In this document: positions 34,859 to 43,267 of the stretch, piece by piece
Position numbering within the stretch: the first letter of the stretch is position 1
How the letters are laid out: each line of letters begins with the position of its first letter
DNA from: Sporomusa acidovorans
Lineage (GTDB): Bacteria > Bacillota > Negativicutes > Sporomusales > Sporomusaceae
Direction: 5' to 3' (one strand)
Assembly (NCBI RefSeq): GCF_002257695.2
Contig: NZ_CP155571.1
Length of the DNA stretch: 64,000 bases
The notes under the pieces: generated by a model
What the model was told of the DNA's origin: nothing
The model's database searches: none
Seen by the model: the letters and a program-made list of their open reading frames with translations, nothing else
Made by a program: the position numbers and the translations under genes

Positions 34859-34877
34859 GGCGGAATTTTATTCCGCT
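34859..34877 (+). repeat. 19 bp repeat, right copy beside the alpha/beta hydrolase
   Basis: Identical to 33758-33776 and followed by TTTTTA, so this copy could also end transcription. Confidence 0.7.
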
Positions 34878-34927
34878 TTTTACTTGTCAATAAAAACAAA
34901 TTTCGATATAATGAAACATATGATTTA

Positions 34928-34946
34928 ATTGAGAATCGTTCTCAAT
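34928..34946 (+). promoter_or_regulatory. Fur box upstream of the AraC-family gene
   Basis: ATTGAGAATCGTTCTCAAT, a perfect dyad of the classic GAGAAT..ATTCTC iron-box type, about 165 bases before the AraC start. The rest of 34878-35109 holds no other gene. Confidence 0.75.
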
Positions 34947-35109
34947 ATTTAATTACTATACATATGATCCACTTCTAAAAGCATGGTCCTGTGAGGCTGC
35001 CAACAAACCAGAACACAACAGAATCGGGTGATGCCAACTGAAAGAAGCCTATTCCGCATCGTATAAAATTATTAATCCGCAAAATGATGCCTGCGTCATA
35101 TGCCAGGAA

Positions 35110-36027
35110 ATGACCCGAACCGTCAATCACAATTCCGGCCAGATTATCTACCATCTTCCGAAAACATACGGGACAGGCTATTTGAAAAAGAACTCCGTCG
35201 ACCGGTTTACCACTATTGTAACCTACGATTTTTCATTTCATAAAAGCATCACCATGCATGCGGTGACTGACAAAGAAAGCATAAAGTTCAAGTTTCATCT
35301 GGGAGAATTCCCGTTTCAGTGGGGCATAGGCACCAAAGAGGCCCGGTTCGTCATAGCGGAAAACGAAAGCTGTATTTTCCCGTTAGGAAACATGCACTAC
35401 ATCGGACGATATGAAGCCGGCCAACGATACCGGGGAATTGATGTTATCCTGCAACCGGAACGGTATGGTCCGGTTGTTGAATGTTTTCGTGCAAACAGCA
35501 TGATCCGGAATTTGCTGACAGGCCAGCTTGTTTGCAAAAAATACAAAATGACAGCTCGCGTTAAAGAACTTCTTTGCCACATTATAAACTGCCCCTTTGT
35601 TGGAGCGGCCGCAGACTTATATATTGAAGGCAAAACACTGGAATTAATTTCGTTGTATTTTAACGAAATAGTTTTGAAAAACGATAAAAAAGATGCAAAA
35701 ATCCGGCTTTCACAGAAAGATATCCGGGGGTTGCAGCGAGTCAAAAAAATGCTGGATGAATGTTTCGAGGAGCCCCCGACAATTGCCGAATTGTCGAAAT
35801 TAGTCTACATTAACGAGTATAAACTAAAAGCAGGGTTCAGAGAATTGTACGGTACACCGATCTATCGTTACGTAATCGACCGGCGTATGGAAGAAGCGAA
35901 GAAACTTTTCGAAGAAAGGCCAATGAAAGTAAAAGAAGTGGCCAGCCTGGTAGGCTATACAAATATCAGTCATTTCATCGAAATGTTCCGGAAAAAATTT
36001 GGCGTAAGCCCCAGCAAACTTTGTTAA
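35110..36027 (+). CDS. AraC-family transcriptional regulator, probably iron-related
   Basis: 305 residues. The C-terminal 100 residues hold two HTH units (PTIAELSKLVYINEYKLKAG and KVKEVASLVGYTNISHFIEM), and the N-terminus is a PchR-like sensory part. The ATG at 35110 has a modest AGGAA site; the frame is open upstream (KEAYSASYKIINPQ) and the true start could be a non-ATG codon about 24 codons earlier. A Fur box upstream and another before the downstream porin gene suggest a role in iron or siderophore uptake. Confidence 0.88.
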   Translation: MTRTVNHNSGQIIYHLPKTYGTGYLKKNSVDRFTTIVTYDFSFHKSITMHAVTDKESIKFKFHLGEFPFQWGIGTKEARFVIAENESCIFPLGNMHYIGRYEAGQRYRGIDVILQPERYGPVVECFRANSMIRNLLTGQLVCKKYKMTARVKELLCHIINCPFVGAAADLYIEGKTLELISLYFNEIVLKNDKKDAKIRLSQKDIRGLQRVKKMLDECFEEPPTIAELSKLVYINEYKLKAGFRELYGTPIYRYVIDRRMEEAKKLFEERPMKVKEVASLVGYTNISHFIEMFRKKFGVSPSKLC

Positions 36028-36156
36028 AAACCGTTGAGAAAATACTTGTTTCTCTCATTGGTTCTTTTTTTTTTTACAAAAATTCCTTATCGGGTTATAG
36101 AACTCCCTTTTGGGGTAGAGAAAGATTTTTTTATGTCCTAAAATTACTCATAAGAT

Positions 36157-36175
36157 GATAAAGATTATCATTATC
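36157..36175 (+). promoter_or_regulatory. Fur box upstream of the SLH porin gene
   Basis: GATAAAGATTATCATTATC, matching the 19-base consensus GATAATGATAATCATTATC at 17 positions. Confidence 0.75.
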
Positions 36176-36265
36176 ATTTATAACATTACAGTACGGAACC
36201 GCATAACTGTTGGTAAAAAGACGGCAAAACAGCAAGCTGTTCCGATAAAATGGGAGGAATTGAGA

Positions 36266-37636
36266 ATGAAAAAACTTTTAGCAGGCGCCCTGGTAAGTTC
36301 CTTGCTGGCAAGTGTCGGCAGTACGGTATGGGCGGCAACCAACCCGTTTATTGATGTGCCACGCAGCAGTTGGGCATATGAGGCTGTATCAAAACTGGCA
36401 ACCGACGGTATAATTAGCGGCTATGGCGACGGTACGTTTCGCGGTGACCGTGCTCTCACCCGCTATGAAATGGCCCAGATTGTAGCCAAAGCGATGGTAA
36501 ACCAGGATCGTCTTTCCGCTGCAGACCATGCCCTGGTAGACAAATTAGCGGCTGAATTTGCCAATGAACTAAATCATTTAGGAGTTCGTGTCGATAGTCT
36601 GGCAGAAAAAATTGATAACGTAAAATGGGGCGGAGAACTGTATTACCGCTATACCAAAGTGCATAGCGACGGCGCGGAAGCAACAGAGCATATTGATGAT
36701 ACCAAGGCGAATACCGCCCTGTTCCGTTTGGAACCGGTGGTCACTATCAATAACCACTGGGATGCCAAAGCCCGTATTGATTACGAAGTGGATTTAAAAA
36801 CTGACAGCAATGACAGCGACCCTGATGTCGACCGTATTTATGTAGAAGGCAACTATGGCGACGGAGCTCTTAATGTCAAGCTGGGCAAGCTGCCTGTCTT
36901 TAGTTCTCAGGGAGTCATTATGGACGAGCGGGTAAGCGGCGCGGAAATAAACTTTGGCAGCAAAGTGTTTAAAACCACACTGACAGCCGGACGCTTCAGT
37001 CCCGATGCAGACAGTATGGTGGATCAATATGACATTGATGCCAACGGACACATTCACTATGCGGAAGCCTATCCGAACCTTTACAGTCCGCTGGAGCAGG
37101 TTGAAACCGGCGACTATACCGCCGTTCAGTTTGATTATACGCCGAATGACAAATGGGGATTTTCCGCCGGCTACTCGATTTTTAAAGATGCCGCCTTAAA
37201 AAACGGACGGGTAGCCGTTGCCGGTCATGATGGGGCATATGGCGCAAATAAATATGCTATTGCCAGCGTTGGCGCTTCTTATAATTTTGGTGATGCCAAT
37301 TTATCCGGCCTTTATGCCAAAAATTCCGAGGGTATCAGCAGCAATAATCTGGGAGATCAGAGTAAAGCATATAATATTCAGTTAAGTTACAAAGGAGCCG
37401 ACCCGGCGGTCAAAAACAGCTGGGGAGCTTATGCCGCCTATCGCTATCTAGGAAACACGGCGGTGCTGGCGCCTACCTTTGATGGCGCCAGTGCCGGCCA
37501 GAAAGGGTACGAAGTTGGTGCAACGTACACTTTCGGCAGAAATATTTTAGGGACTCTCCTGTATTTTAACGGAAAAAATATCAGCCTTGACAAAGATACC
37601 AATAAAGTTTTCGGACAAGTTGAGTTTTTCTTCTAA
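36266..37636 (+). CDS. Outer-membrane porin with N-terminal SLH domain (OmpM type)
   Basis: 456 residues from the ATG at 36266 (GGGAGGA upstream). A signal peptide ends VGSTVWAA. One SLH domain follows (PFIDVPRSSWAYEAV.. TRYEMAQIVAKAM, about residues 27-80), then a short coiled coil, then a beta-barrel of alternating strands ending in an aromatic residue (VFGQVEFFF), as outer-membrane barrels do. In Negativicutes such proteins bind peptidoglycan-linked polyamines through the SLH domain and tether the outer membrane. A Fur box suggests iron control, which is less usual for a general porin. Confidence 0.93.
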   Translation: MKKLLAGALVSSLLASVGSTVWAATNPFIDVPRSSWAYEAVSKLATDGIISGYGDGTFRGDRALTRYEMAQIVAKAMVNQDRLSAADHALVDKLAAEFANELNHLGVRVDSLAEKIDNVKWGGELYYRYTKVHSDGAEATEHIDDTKANTALFRLEPVVTINNHWDAKARIDYEVDLKTDSNDSDPDVDRIYVEGNYGDGALNVKLGKLPVFSSQGVIMDERVSGAEINFGSKVFKTTLTAGRFSPDADSMVDQYDIDANGHIHYAEAYPNLYSPLEQVETGDYTAVQFDYTPNDKWGFSAGYSIFKDAALKNGRVAVAGHDGAYGANKYAIASVGASYNFGDANLSGLYAKNSEGISSNNLGDQSKAYNIQLSYKGADPAVKNSWGAYAAYRYLGNTAVLAPTFDGASAGQKGYEVGATYTFGRNILGTLLYFNGKNISLDKDTNKVFGQVEFFF

Positions 37637-37765
37637 TATGAACCATCTATCCTCATCAGCTTCCAGACACGACGCACCCTAAACGGTAAACAGTAATTTT
37701 AATCACCGGACTGATCCGAATTCGGTCGCGCCGAATGATTTTTCAATGTCAGGAAACAGGTCCAT

Positions 37766-37806
37766 ATAAAAGTACCCAGCATAATAGCAATGCTGGGTAC
37801 TTTTAT
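37766..37806 (+). terminator. Terminator of the SLH porin gene
   Basis: ATAAAAGTACCCAGCAT and ATGCTGGGTACTTTTAT-like arms form a strong hairpin about 130 bases after the stop codon. Confidence 0.85.
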
Positions 37807-37939
37807 ATGGGTAGGGTTATTGTAAAGAAAAATCTATATTCAATAGAGGGCTAATTGCCTTCTATCAATTGTCTATATTGGTAATTATAGAACCTTATTT
37901 TTAGAATTTCTTTAGAAATGGGTTGAAAATGGAAAATGC

Positions 37940-37969
37940 ACTCAGACAGGTCCTGTTACCTGTCTGAGT
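37940..37969 (-). terminator. Terminator of the molybdoenzyme series
   Basis: ACTCAGACAGG / CCTGTCTGAGT, about 45 bases after the stop of the Fe-S/PucR gene. Confidence 0.75.
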
Positions 37970-38015
37970 TGCGCTAAATACCATTAGTCCAGAATGTATA
38001 TGCTCCCTATAAGTT

Positions 38016-39797
38016 TTACATGCGCTTCAGCATAATTCCTAGTTGTAGTGCTATATACAAATTCACTATCACATCATAATCAGCTAAGCTTTTTCCTAAT
38101 ATCTCCTCTATTTTTTTCAACCGGTAACGCAAGGTATTTACGTGAATAAACAAAGCTTTTGCTGCTCTATTTATGTCTCCAGAATAATAAAAGTAGGTAT
38201 ATAACGTTAACAATAAATCAGTTTGATGTTCCTGGTCGTTTACTGCCAGCAGTCCTAACGTATTAGTAAAATAATTAGTAAGCTCCTGATCGCCTTGATG
38301 GATCAATAAGCTTATTATCCCAAGATCATCATAGAAAAGAAGCTGCCCATATTTTCTAAGTAATAAGCCAATTTCTATTGTTGTCTTAGCTTCTTGATAA
38401 GTTCGATGCAACTGGGAATTAGTCGAATAAAAACAGCCAATGCCGCCGATTAACGAAATATTCAGGAACTCCTTTGTTTTTTTCTGGAGAAAATCAAAAA
38501 TAGAAACTAAGCAGAACCGAACTGTATGGTCTTTTTCTTTTTCCTTGGGAATAAATAGGATAATTTGATTTTTTCGTTCCTGGCAGATTATTCGCGGCCA
38601 GCGTTTTTTAATCCAATACTGCATAAGTGAGTGCCAACGGCTGTCAATAAAAATATCCGTCTGGCCCACCTCGGAAAAAACAGTTGTAACAACCATTAAC
38701 ATATACGGTCGCCCAAAATCTAAGCCCCAGGTATAGCCTCTTTGTACCATAATCTCTTGGTTACTAATATTATTATATAAAATATCTTCCAAGAACTCGT
38801 TACGATAGGTTTCTTCTGTTTGCTGTTCCAGTCTTAGGCGCGACAGTTCGATACGCAAAGCAAGGCAAGCAATAGTAATCGAATGTTGAATAAAACTATC
38901 TTCCAAATCGTTTGTAAACAATAAAACATACCCATAAATCGGCTTTCCGTCTATCACTTGCAGTATAAATTGCTTATCGCTATCGCCGCAGCGTAAGCTT
39001 CCTTGGTAAAAACCATTTATCAGGGAAGATTTATGGAGAAAATCAGGTGGCAAAAACTCATCGGTCACACTTGTTACTGCCTGATTTCCCTTTTTAGCCA
39101 GTACCCGATAATTATAATCGCAAACTAACACATCACATTGATTTACTTCATATAAGAAATCAACAATGGCCGTTAGACTTTTTCCGGTTGCCGCTAATAG
39201 GAAAAACTTATGCTCCAGCTCTTTAAAATCAGGTTGTTCATTCATTACAACACCACCATGCTTTTGCCTGCTCTTACCAAATATTCGAATACCTTTGGTC
39301 ATTGCTACAGAATAGTACCGCGGTTTTGTCACTGCGTTTTTTATTGTATGCGCATTACGGATATGCTCTTCAGTGGCATCGACAACCAGCAAAGCCCGTG
39401 TGGGGCAATTCATCGCACACACGGGCTGCTTGCCCTGCTCCAGCAAATTAATGCAAAAATCACACTTAACTACCCGCCCCAAATCTAAATTATAGCGTGG
39501 TCCTTTAAAGGGGCACGCCTTAACACAAAGATTGCAGGCTTTACAGCGACTGGCAATATGCAGTACTGCGCCAAATTCACCTTTAACATAAGCACGGTTG
39601 GGACAAACCCGCATACATTCAGGGTTTTCACAATGGTTGCACCCCATAGAAAGATATTGCAGCACGCCCTCTTGATTCAGCATCTTTTTGACCTTGCGCA
39701 GGGGAAAAGGTAAGTTGTGCCTGTCCTTGCAAGCAGCTTCACAGTTCTTGCAACCAATACACAGGTTGGGATTAAATACAAATACTTTATCCATCAT
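38016..39797 (-). CDS. Fusion of a DmsB-like four-cluster ferredoxin with a PucR/CdaR-type regulator
   Basis: 593 residues in one uninterrupted frame. Residues 1 to about 165 are a complete DmsB-like subunit with sixteen Cys in four motifs: CIGCKNCEAAC, CNHCENPECMRVC, CKACNLCVKAC and CDFCINLLEQGKQPVCAMNC. From about residue 190 to the end it matches PucR/CdaR-family regulators: a sensory part, a degenerate GGDEF-like region (about 390-480) and the C-terminal HTH_30 (INRAAKALFIHVNTLRYRLK.. IEEILG). An internal ATG at 39245 (MNEQPDF) has only a weak GGTGG upstream and could yield the regulator alone. It starts 9 bases after a cytosolic molybdoenzyme gene. A ferredoxin fused to a DNA-binding protein is unusual; redox-dependent control of these operons is the natural inference. 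Confidence 0.9.
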   Translation of the reverse strand: MMDKVFVFNPNLCIGCKNCEAACKDRHNLPFPLRKVKKMLNQEGVLQYLSMGCNHCENPECMRVCPNRAYVKGEFGAVLHIASRCKACNLCVKACPFKGPRYNLDLGRVVKCDFCINLLEQGKQPVCAMNCPTRALLVVDATEEHIRNAHTIKNAVTKPRYYSVAMTKGIRIFGKSRQKHGGVVMNEQPDFKELEHKFFLLAATGKSLTAIVDFLYEVNQCDVLVCDYNYRVLAKKGNQAVTSVTDEFLPPDFLHKSSLINGFYQGSLRCGDSDKQFILQVIDGKPIYGYVLLFTNDLEDSFIQHSITIACLALRIELSRLRLEQQTEETYRNEFLEDILYNNISNQEIMVQRGYTWGLDFGRPYMLMVVTTVFSEVGQTDIFIDSRWHSLMQYWIKKRWPRIICQERKNQIILFIPKEKEKDHTVRFCLVSIFDFLQKKTKEFLNISLIGGIGCFYSTNSQLHRTYQEAKTTIEIGLLLRKYGQLLFYDDLGIISLLIHQGDQELTNYFTNTLGLLAVNDQEHQTDLLLTLYTYFYYSGDINRAAKALFIHVNTLRYRLKKIEEILGKSLADYDVIVNLYIALQLGIMLKRM

Positions 39798-39806
39798 TAT
39801 CCACTC

Positions 39807-41813
39807 TTATTTAAAATTAACGAGAGCTGCTACATCTACAAATGTATCGTTTAAGGCCAGCCCCTTGTCATTACATTGACAATCTCCCAAATCAGTCGGT
39901 TCGGATGGAATGAGCTTATTAATTCCTTCTTCCGTACCTTCTCCCGCATAATAATAAACAACCCCCGGGGCCACTGCATTGCTGATAAAAGCCTTAATTT
40001 TTATTTCGCCCAGCTTATTGAATAAAAGGACGTTCTTTCCCGACTGAAGGCCCTTTTCCCGGGCAATTTGCTGATTTACAATTATACAGGCCCGCTCGCC
40101 TTCCGCCATATTGCTAAATTGGGAATTTAGCAGGGACGTTACGTGGGGTGTCAATAACCGGTAAGGAAAAGCCTTGGCTGTACTATTGCGGGCTGCTTGC
40201 GGGACTGGTAAATTTGCCGTAGAAATCACAAATTTTCCGGATGGGGTTTGAAATTTATTGTTGGTAATATATTGTGGCAACCCCTTATATTCCTTAGGGC
40301 CCAGCAAAAGTTCACGATAATCTTTTATCTGTAAAGAATGTAACACGTCCGGTGTAAACACTGCCTGCAACCATTCCTCTTGCGTTTTCACCGGAAAGGA
40401 ACAAATTCCTGGGGACAGCGCATTGAGGTAAGTGGAAAGTCTGGTTACAATCTCAATATCGGCGAGGCATTGACCTCTAGGTTGTACCGCAGGCTCGCTG
40501 ATTCCCAGCCAATTGTGCCAGTAACCGGGCACTACATCCCAGTGTTCCAGCCAAGTTGTCGTCGGCAAAAAGATATCTGCCACCCTGGCCGTTTCCGATA
40601 AAAATTGCCCGACAACAACCACTAAATCCAGTTTTGTCAGCCGTTGCGCCAGTTTGGTTGTCTCCGATAACTGCACCAAGGGGTTGGAGGCTGCAATAAT
40701 GGCCGTCCGGATTGGGGGAACAGTCGCTTCCTGTAAAGAATCCGCCAAGCGATACGCCGGAAATTTGCGAATAGCGGCGGCCGAATACATCCAGTCCCAC
40801 TCTGTGCAAAATAAGTTGCCATAATACGTATTACTGCTATATAAATGCTGATTCTGAATATGACCGGTTAGCGCCGTTAATGCTAAAATTGCCCGGACAT
40901 TGTTGCCGCCGTTCTTATACCTTTGCATGCCAAGTCCGAGCCAAAGCGCGGCGGAAGGAACGGCGGCATACCTATCGGCTAACCGCTGAATATGCTTATA
41001 GGGAACTCCGGTTTCCGCGGCTAGCTCCAGAGGGTTAAGCCGCGTTACATATTCATAAAATTCTTGCCAGCCTTCTACCTTATTCTGCAAAAAGTCCACG
41101 TCAATCTGACTCGTTTGGATCAAATGGTAAACCATGGCCAGTGCGAATTCCGCATCGGTGCCCGGTGAAATTTGAATATAGATGTCCGCTTTGGCAGCAG
41201 TAACCGTCAAAACCGGATCAATGACAACAATTGTAGCACCGTGCAGGCGTGCCTGTTCCAGATAATGCATCTGATGAATCGATGTCCAGGCCGGGTTTAC
41301 CCCCCAAAGAAAAATCAATTTCGAGTCAGCCATTTTTTCAGGAGGCGGTGGCGCACAAGGGCCAACTGTATAATAAAAGGCGTCCACGAGGGCATTCCAG
41401 CAGACGGTTCCGCTAATTCTGCTGGTACCGCCTGCAAAGCTTCGTGCAAACCAATTCCAGGCTTCGTGAAGGAGGCCAAGATTGCCGGTGTTTTTAATAA
41501 TGCACAGCGGTAAAAAGGACCCGTAATCATCTGTAAGTTTTATAATATTGCCGGCGATGTGCCCCAACGCTTCTTCCCAGGAAATAACCCGCCAATTCCC
41601 CGAACCCCTGGGTATTTGCTGCAGGGGAGAAAGTATCCGGTCCGGATGATAAAAAACATCTAAATAACTTAAGACTTTTTGGCATAAATAGCCACGGGTA
41701 TAGTGAAGCAGAGGATCACCGCTGATCCTCTGCACTTTGCCATCCTGCACATAAGAAATGATACTGCAATTGCTGTAGCAATTAAAAGGACATACATGTC
41801 GATTTTGTTTCAT
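39807..41813 (-). CDS. Molybdopterin oxidoreductase without export signal
   Basis: 668 residues of the DMSO reductase superfamily. The sequence begins directly with an Fe-S motif (CPFNCYSNC.. GYLCQK, CxxxCxxxC plus a distant Cys), with no twin-arginine signal, so it should stay in the cytosol. Further features are LWGVNPAWTSIHQ, IDPVLTVTAAKAD and a C-terminal cofactor domain (GERACIIVNQQIAREKGLQSG). The active-site region GGTSRISGTVCWNAL offers Ser or Cys as Mo ligand. It is shorter than the exported paralogues. Lying between dmsC2 and the ferredoxin-regulator fusion, it probably uses that fusion as electron partner. Substrate unknown. Confidence 0.88.
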   Translation of the reverse strand: MKQNRHVCPFNCYSNCSIISYVQDGKVQRISGDPLLHYTRGYLCQKVLSYLDVFYHPDRILSPLQQIPRGSGNWRVISWEEALGHIAGNIIKLTDDYGSFLPLCIIKNTGNLGLLHEAWNWFARSFAGGTSRISGTVCWNALVDAFYYTVGPCAPPPPEKMADSKLIFLWGVNPAWTSIHQMHYLEQARLHGATIVVIDPVLTVTAAKADIYIQISPGTDAEFALAMVYHLIQTSQIDVDFLQNKVEGWQEFYEYVTRLNPLELAAETGVPYKHIQRLADRYAAVPSAALWLGLGMQRYKNGGNNVRAILALTALTGHIQNQHLYSSNTYYGNLFCTEWDWMYSAAAIRKFPAYRLADSLQEATVPPIRTAIIAASNPLVQLSETTKLAQRLTKLDLVVVVGQFLSETARVADIFLPTTTWLEHWDVVPGYWHNWLGISEPAVQPRGQCLADIEIVTRLSTYLNALSPGICSFPVKTQEEWLQAVFTPDVLHSLQIKDYRELLLGPKEYKGLPQYITNNKFQTPSGKFVISTANLPVPQAARNSTAKAFPYRLLTPHVTSLLNSQFSNMAEGERACIIVNQQIAREKGLQSGKNVLLFNKLGEIKIKAFISNAVAPGVVYYYAGEGTEEGINKLIPSEPTDLGDCQCNDKGLALNDTFVDVAALVNFK

Positions 41814-41822
41814 ATTTATATT

Positions 41823-42647
41823 TTACCACATAGGCATTCCGCCGGCATAAAATAAATAACGCCCGATTGTAATGCCGATAATCGCCAAAACAAACCCGGA
41901 AGCAAACCATACATTTATGTTTTTAGGCACATTCTGAAGTTTTTTGGCGGTATAAGCGGCGTAACCCGTTCCCATTATTCCCAGCAGCAACAAGCTTTGC
42001 CCCAACAGCCATGGGCCCATGCGATCCGTAATAAAACCGGCGCTGAGACTGGAAACTGCATTCAGATACCCCAGATAGGGAACGAAATATGCTAATTGGA
42101 TTACAAACAGCAAGCCATTGCTAAACACGATAATTTTAACCGGCCGCAGTACCTGATCCTTGGTAAAATCCAACAGCATTACCAAAAAGCTATTGCCCAA
42201 GATCAGCATCGCACTAAAAAATGCGATATAGGTATAAAGACTCGTCCAGGCCGGAATGGAGGAATAGTAATAGACATTTCCCGTACTGATAACGGCGCAT
42301 AACCCCAGAATCGCACCAATCCAACCTAATTTACCAATGGCAGCGGTTTCATCCCGCCGAACTTTCAGCACCATAACAACAACACAAAGTAAAAAAGCAC
42401 CTAAGAATATGTTTTCCCGGCTAAGCCAGGAGCTTCCAGCATTGGCAAGGGCACGATAGGCGCCAATCGGATCCCCTAAGTGGCTCATGGCAACAAGCAT
42501 ACTGACGGCTGTAATACCGAGAGCCCAGGCATACAGACGTTTTTTATTCCTGGCAATTCTTTCTCCGACAATCTGGGACATGATTAAAATTCCAACAGCA
42601 AGCTGTGACAGAACGGTAAATACTACTAATGGCAACTCATTTCCCAC
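41823..42647 (-). CDS. DmsC-type membrane anchor of molybdoenzyme 2
   Basis: 274 residues, about eight transmembrane helices, related to the anchor at 13578-14420 (shared SHLGDPIGA and SSWLSRENI segments). GTG start at 42647 after GAGAGGAAG. It passes quinol electrons to DmsB2. Confidence 0.9.
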   Translation of the reverse strand: MGNELPLVVFTVLSQLAVGILIMSQIVGERIARNKKRLYAWALGITAVSMLVAMSHLGDPIGAYRALANAGSSWLSRENIFLGAFLLCVVVMVLKVRRDETAAIGKLGWIGAILGLCAVISTGNVYYYSSIPAWTSLYTYIAFFSAMLILGNSFLVMLLDFTKDQVLRPVKIIVFSNGLLFVIQLAYFVPYLGYLNAVSSLSAGFITDRMGPWLLGQSLLLLGIMGTGYAAYTAKKLQNVPKNINVWFASGFVLAIIGITIGRYLFYAGGMPMW

Positions 42648-42668
42648 GCTCTTCCTCTCCTTTGCAAA

Positions 42669-43250
42669 TTAGTTCTTACCGGCATTTCTGTGAGGGTGGA
42701 TGACTAGACTAGGCTGCGTAATCCTGGAATCCGGTAATCCTTTTACATCAGCTGTTCCCTGATACTTTTTCTTTAAGTCTTCGATGTCGCCGTAGTCAAG
42801 TGCCCGCATTGGACAAGCATCCACGCAAATCGGCTTTTCTCCCTTGGCTAATAAATCCTTGCACAAATCGCATTTTCCCATTTTACCGAGTTTTTTGTTG
42901 AACTGCGGGGCATGATACGGGCAGTTCATCTCACAATAACTACAGCCAATGCATTTACTTTGATCGACATAAACAATACCGTCTTCTTCTCTTTTGGTCA
43001 TAGCGCCGGTAGGGCAGCCTTTCACGCATTTGGGATCTTTACAATGATTGCAGGCCAACGATGTCCAAAATGCATAAATATTATTGGCGTAACCATTGCC
43101 ATCCTTGACAAAACCGCCCCCCTCAAATTTTTTTACCTTCCGGAAATTCTGGCCAACTTCCAAATTATTTTTATCTTTACAGGCAATTTGACAGGTAAAA
43201 CAGCCTACACAACGATCTTGTTGAAAATAAAAGCCCATTTGCTTTCCCAT
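42669..43250 (-). CDS. DmsB-type four-cluster ferredoxin subunit 2
   Basis: 193 residues with CVGCFTCQIAC, CNHCKDPKCVKGC, CIGCSYCEMNC and CDLCKDLLAKGEKPICVDAC motifs; near-identical layout to DmsB1 (14452-15021). AGGGGGAG ribosome site, 17 bases after dmsA2. Confidence 0.95.
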   Translation of the reverse strand: MGKQMGFYFQQDRCVGCFTCQIACKDKNNLEVGQNFRKVKKFEGGGFVKDGNGYANNIYAFWTSLACNHCKDPKCVKGCPTGAMTKREEDGIVYVDQSKCIGCSYCEMNCPYHAPQFNKKLGKMGKCDLCKDLLAKGEKPICVDACPMRALDYGDIEDLKKKYQGTADVKGLPDSRITQPSLVIHPHRNAGKN

Positions 43251-43267
43251 ATAAACTCCCCCTTACG

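Noticed and set aside
36155..36265. Upstream open extension of the SLH porin frame (37 codons)
   Set aside because: It covers the Fur box, has no ribosome site, and the real signal peptide starts at the ATG at 36266.
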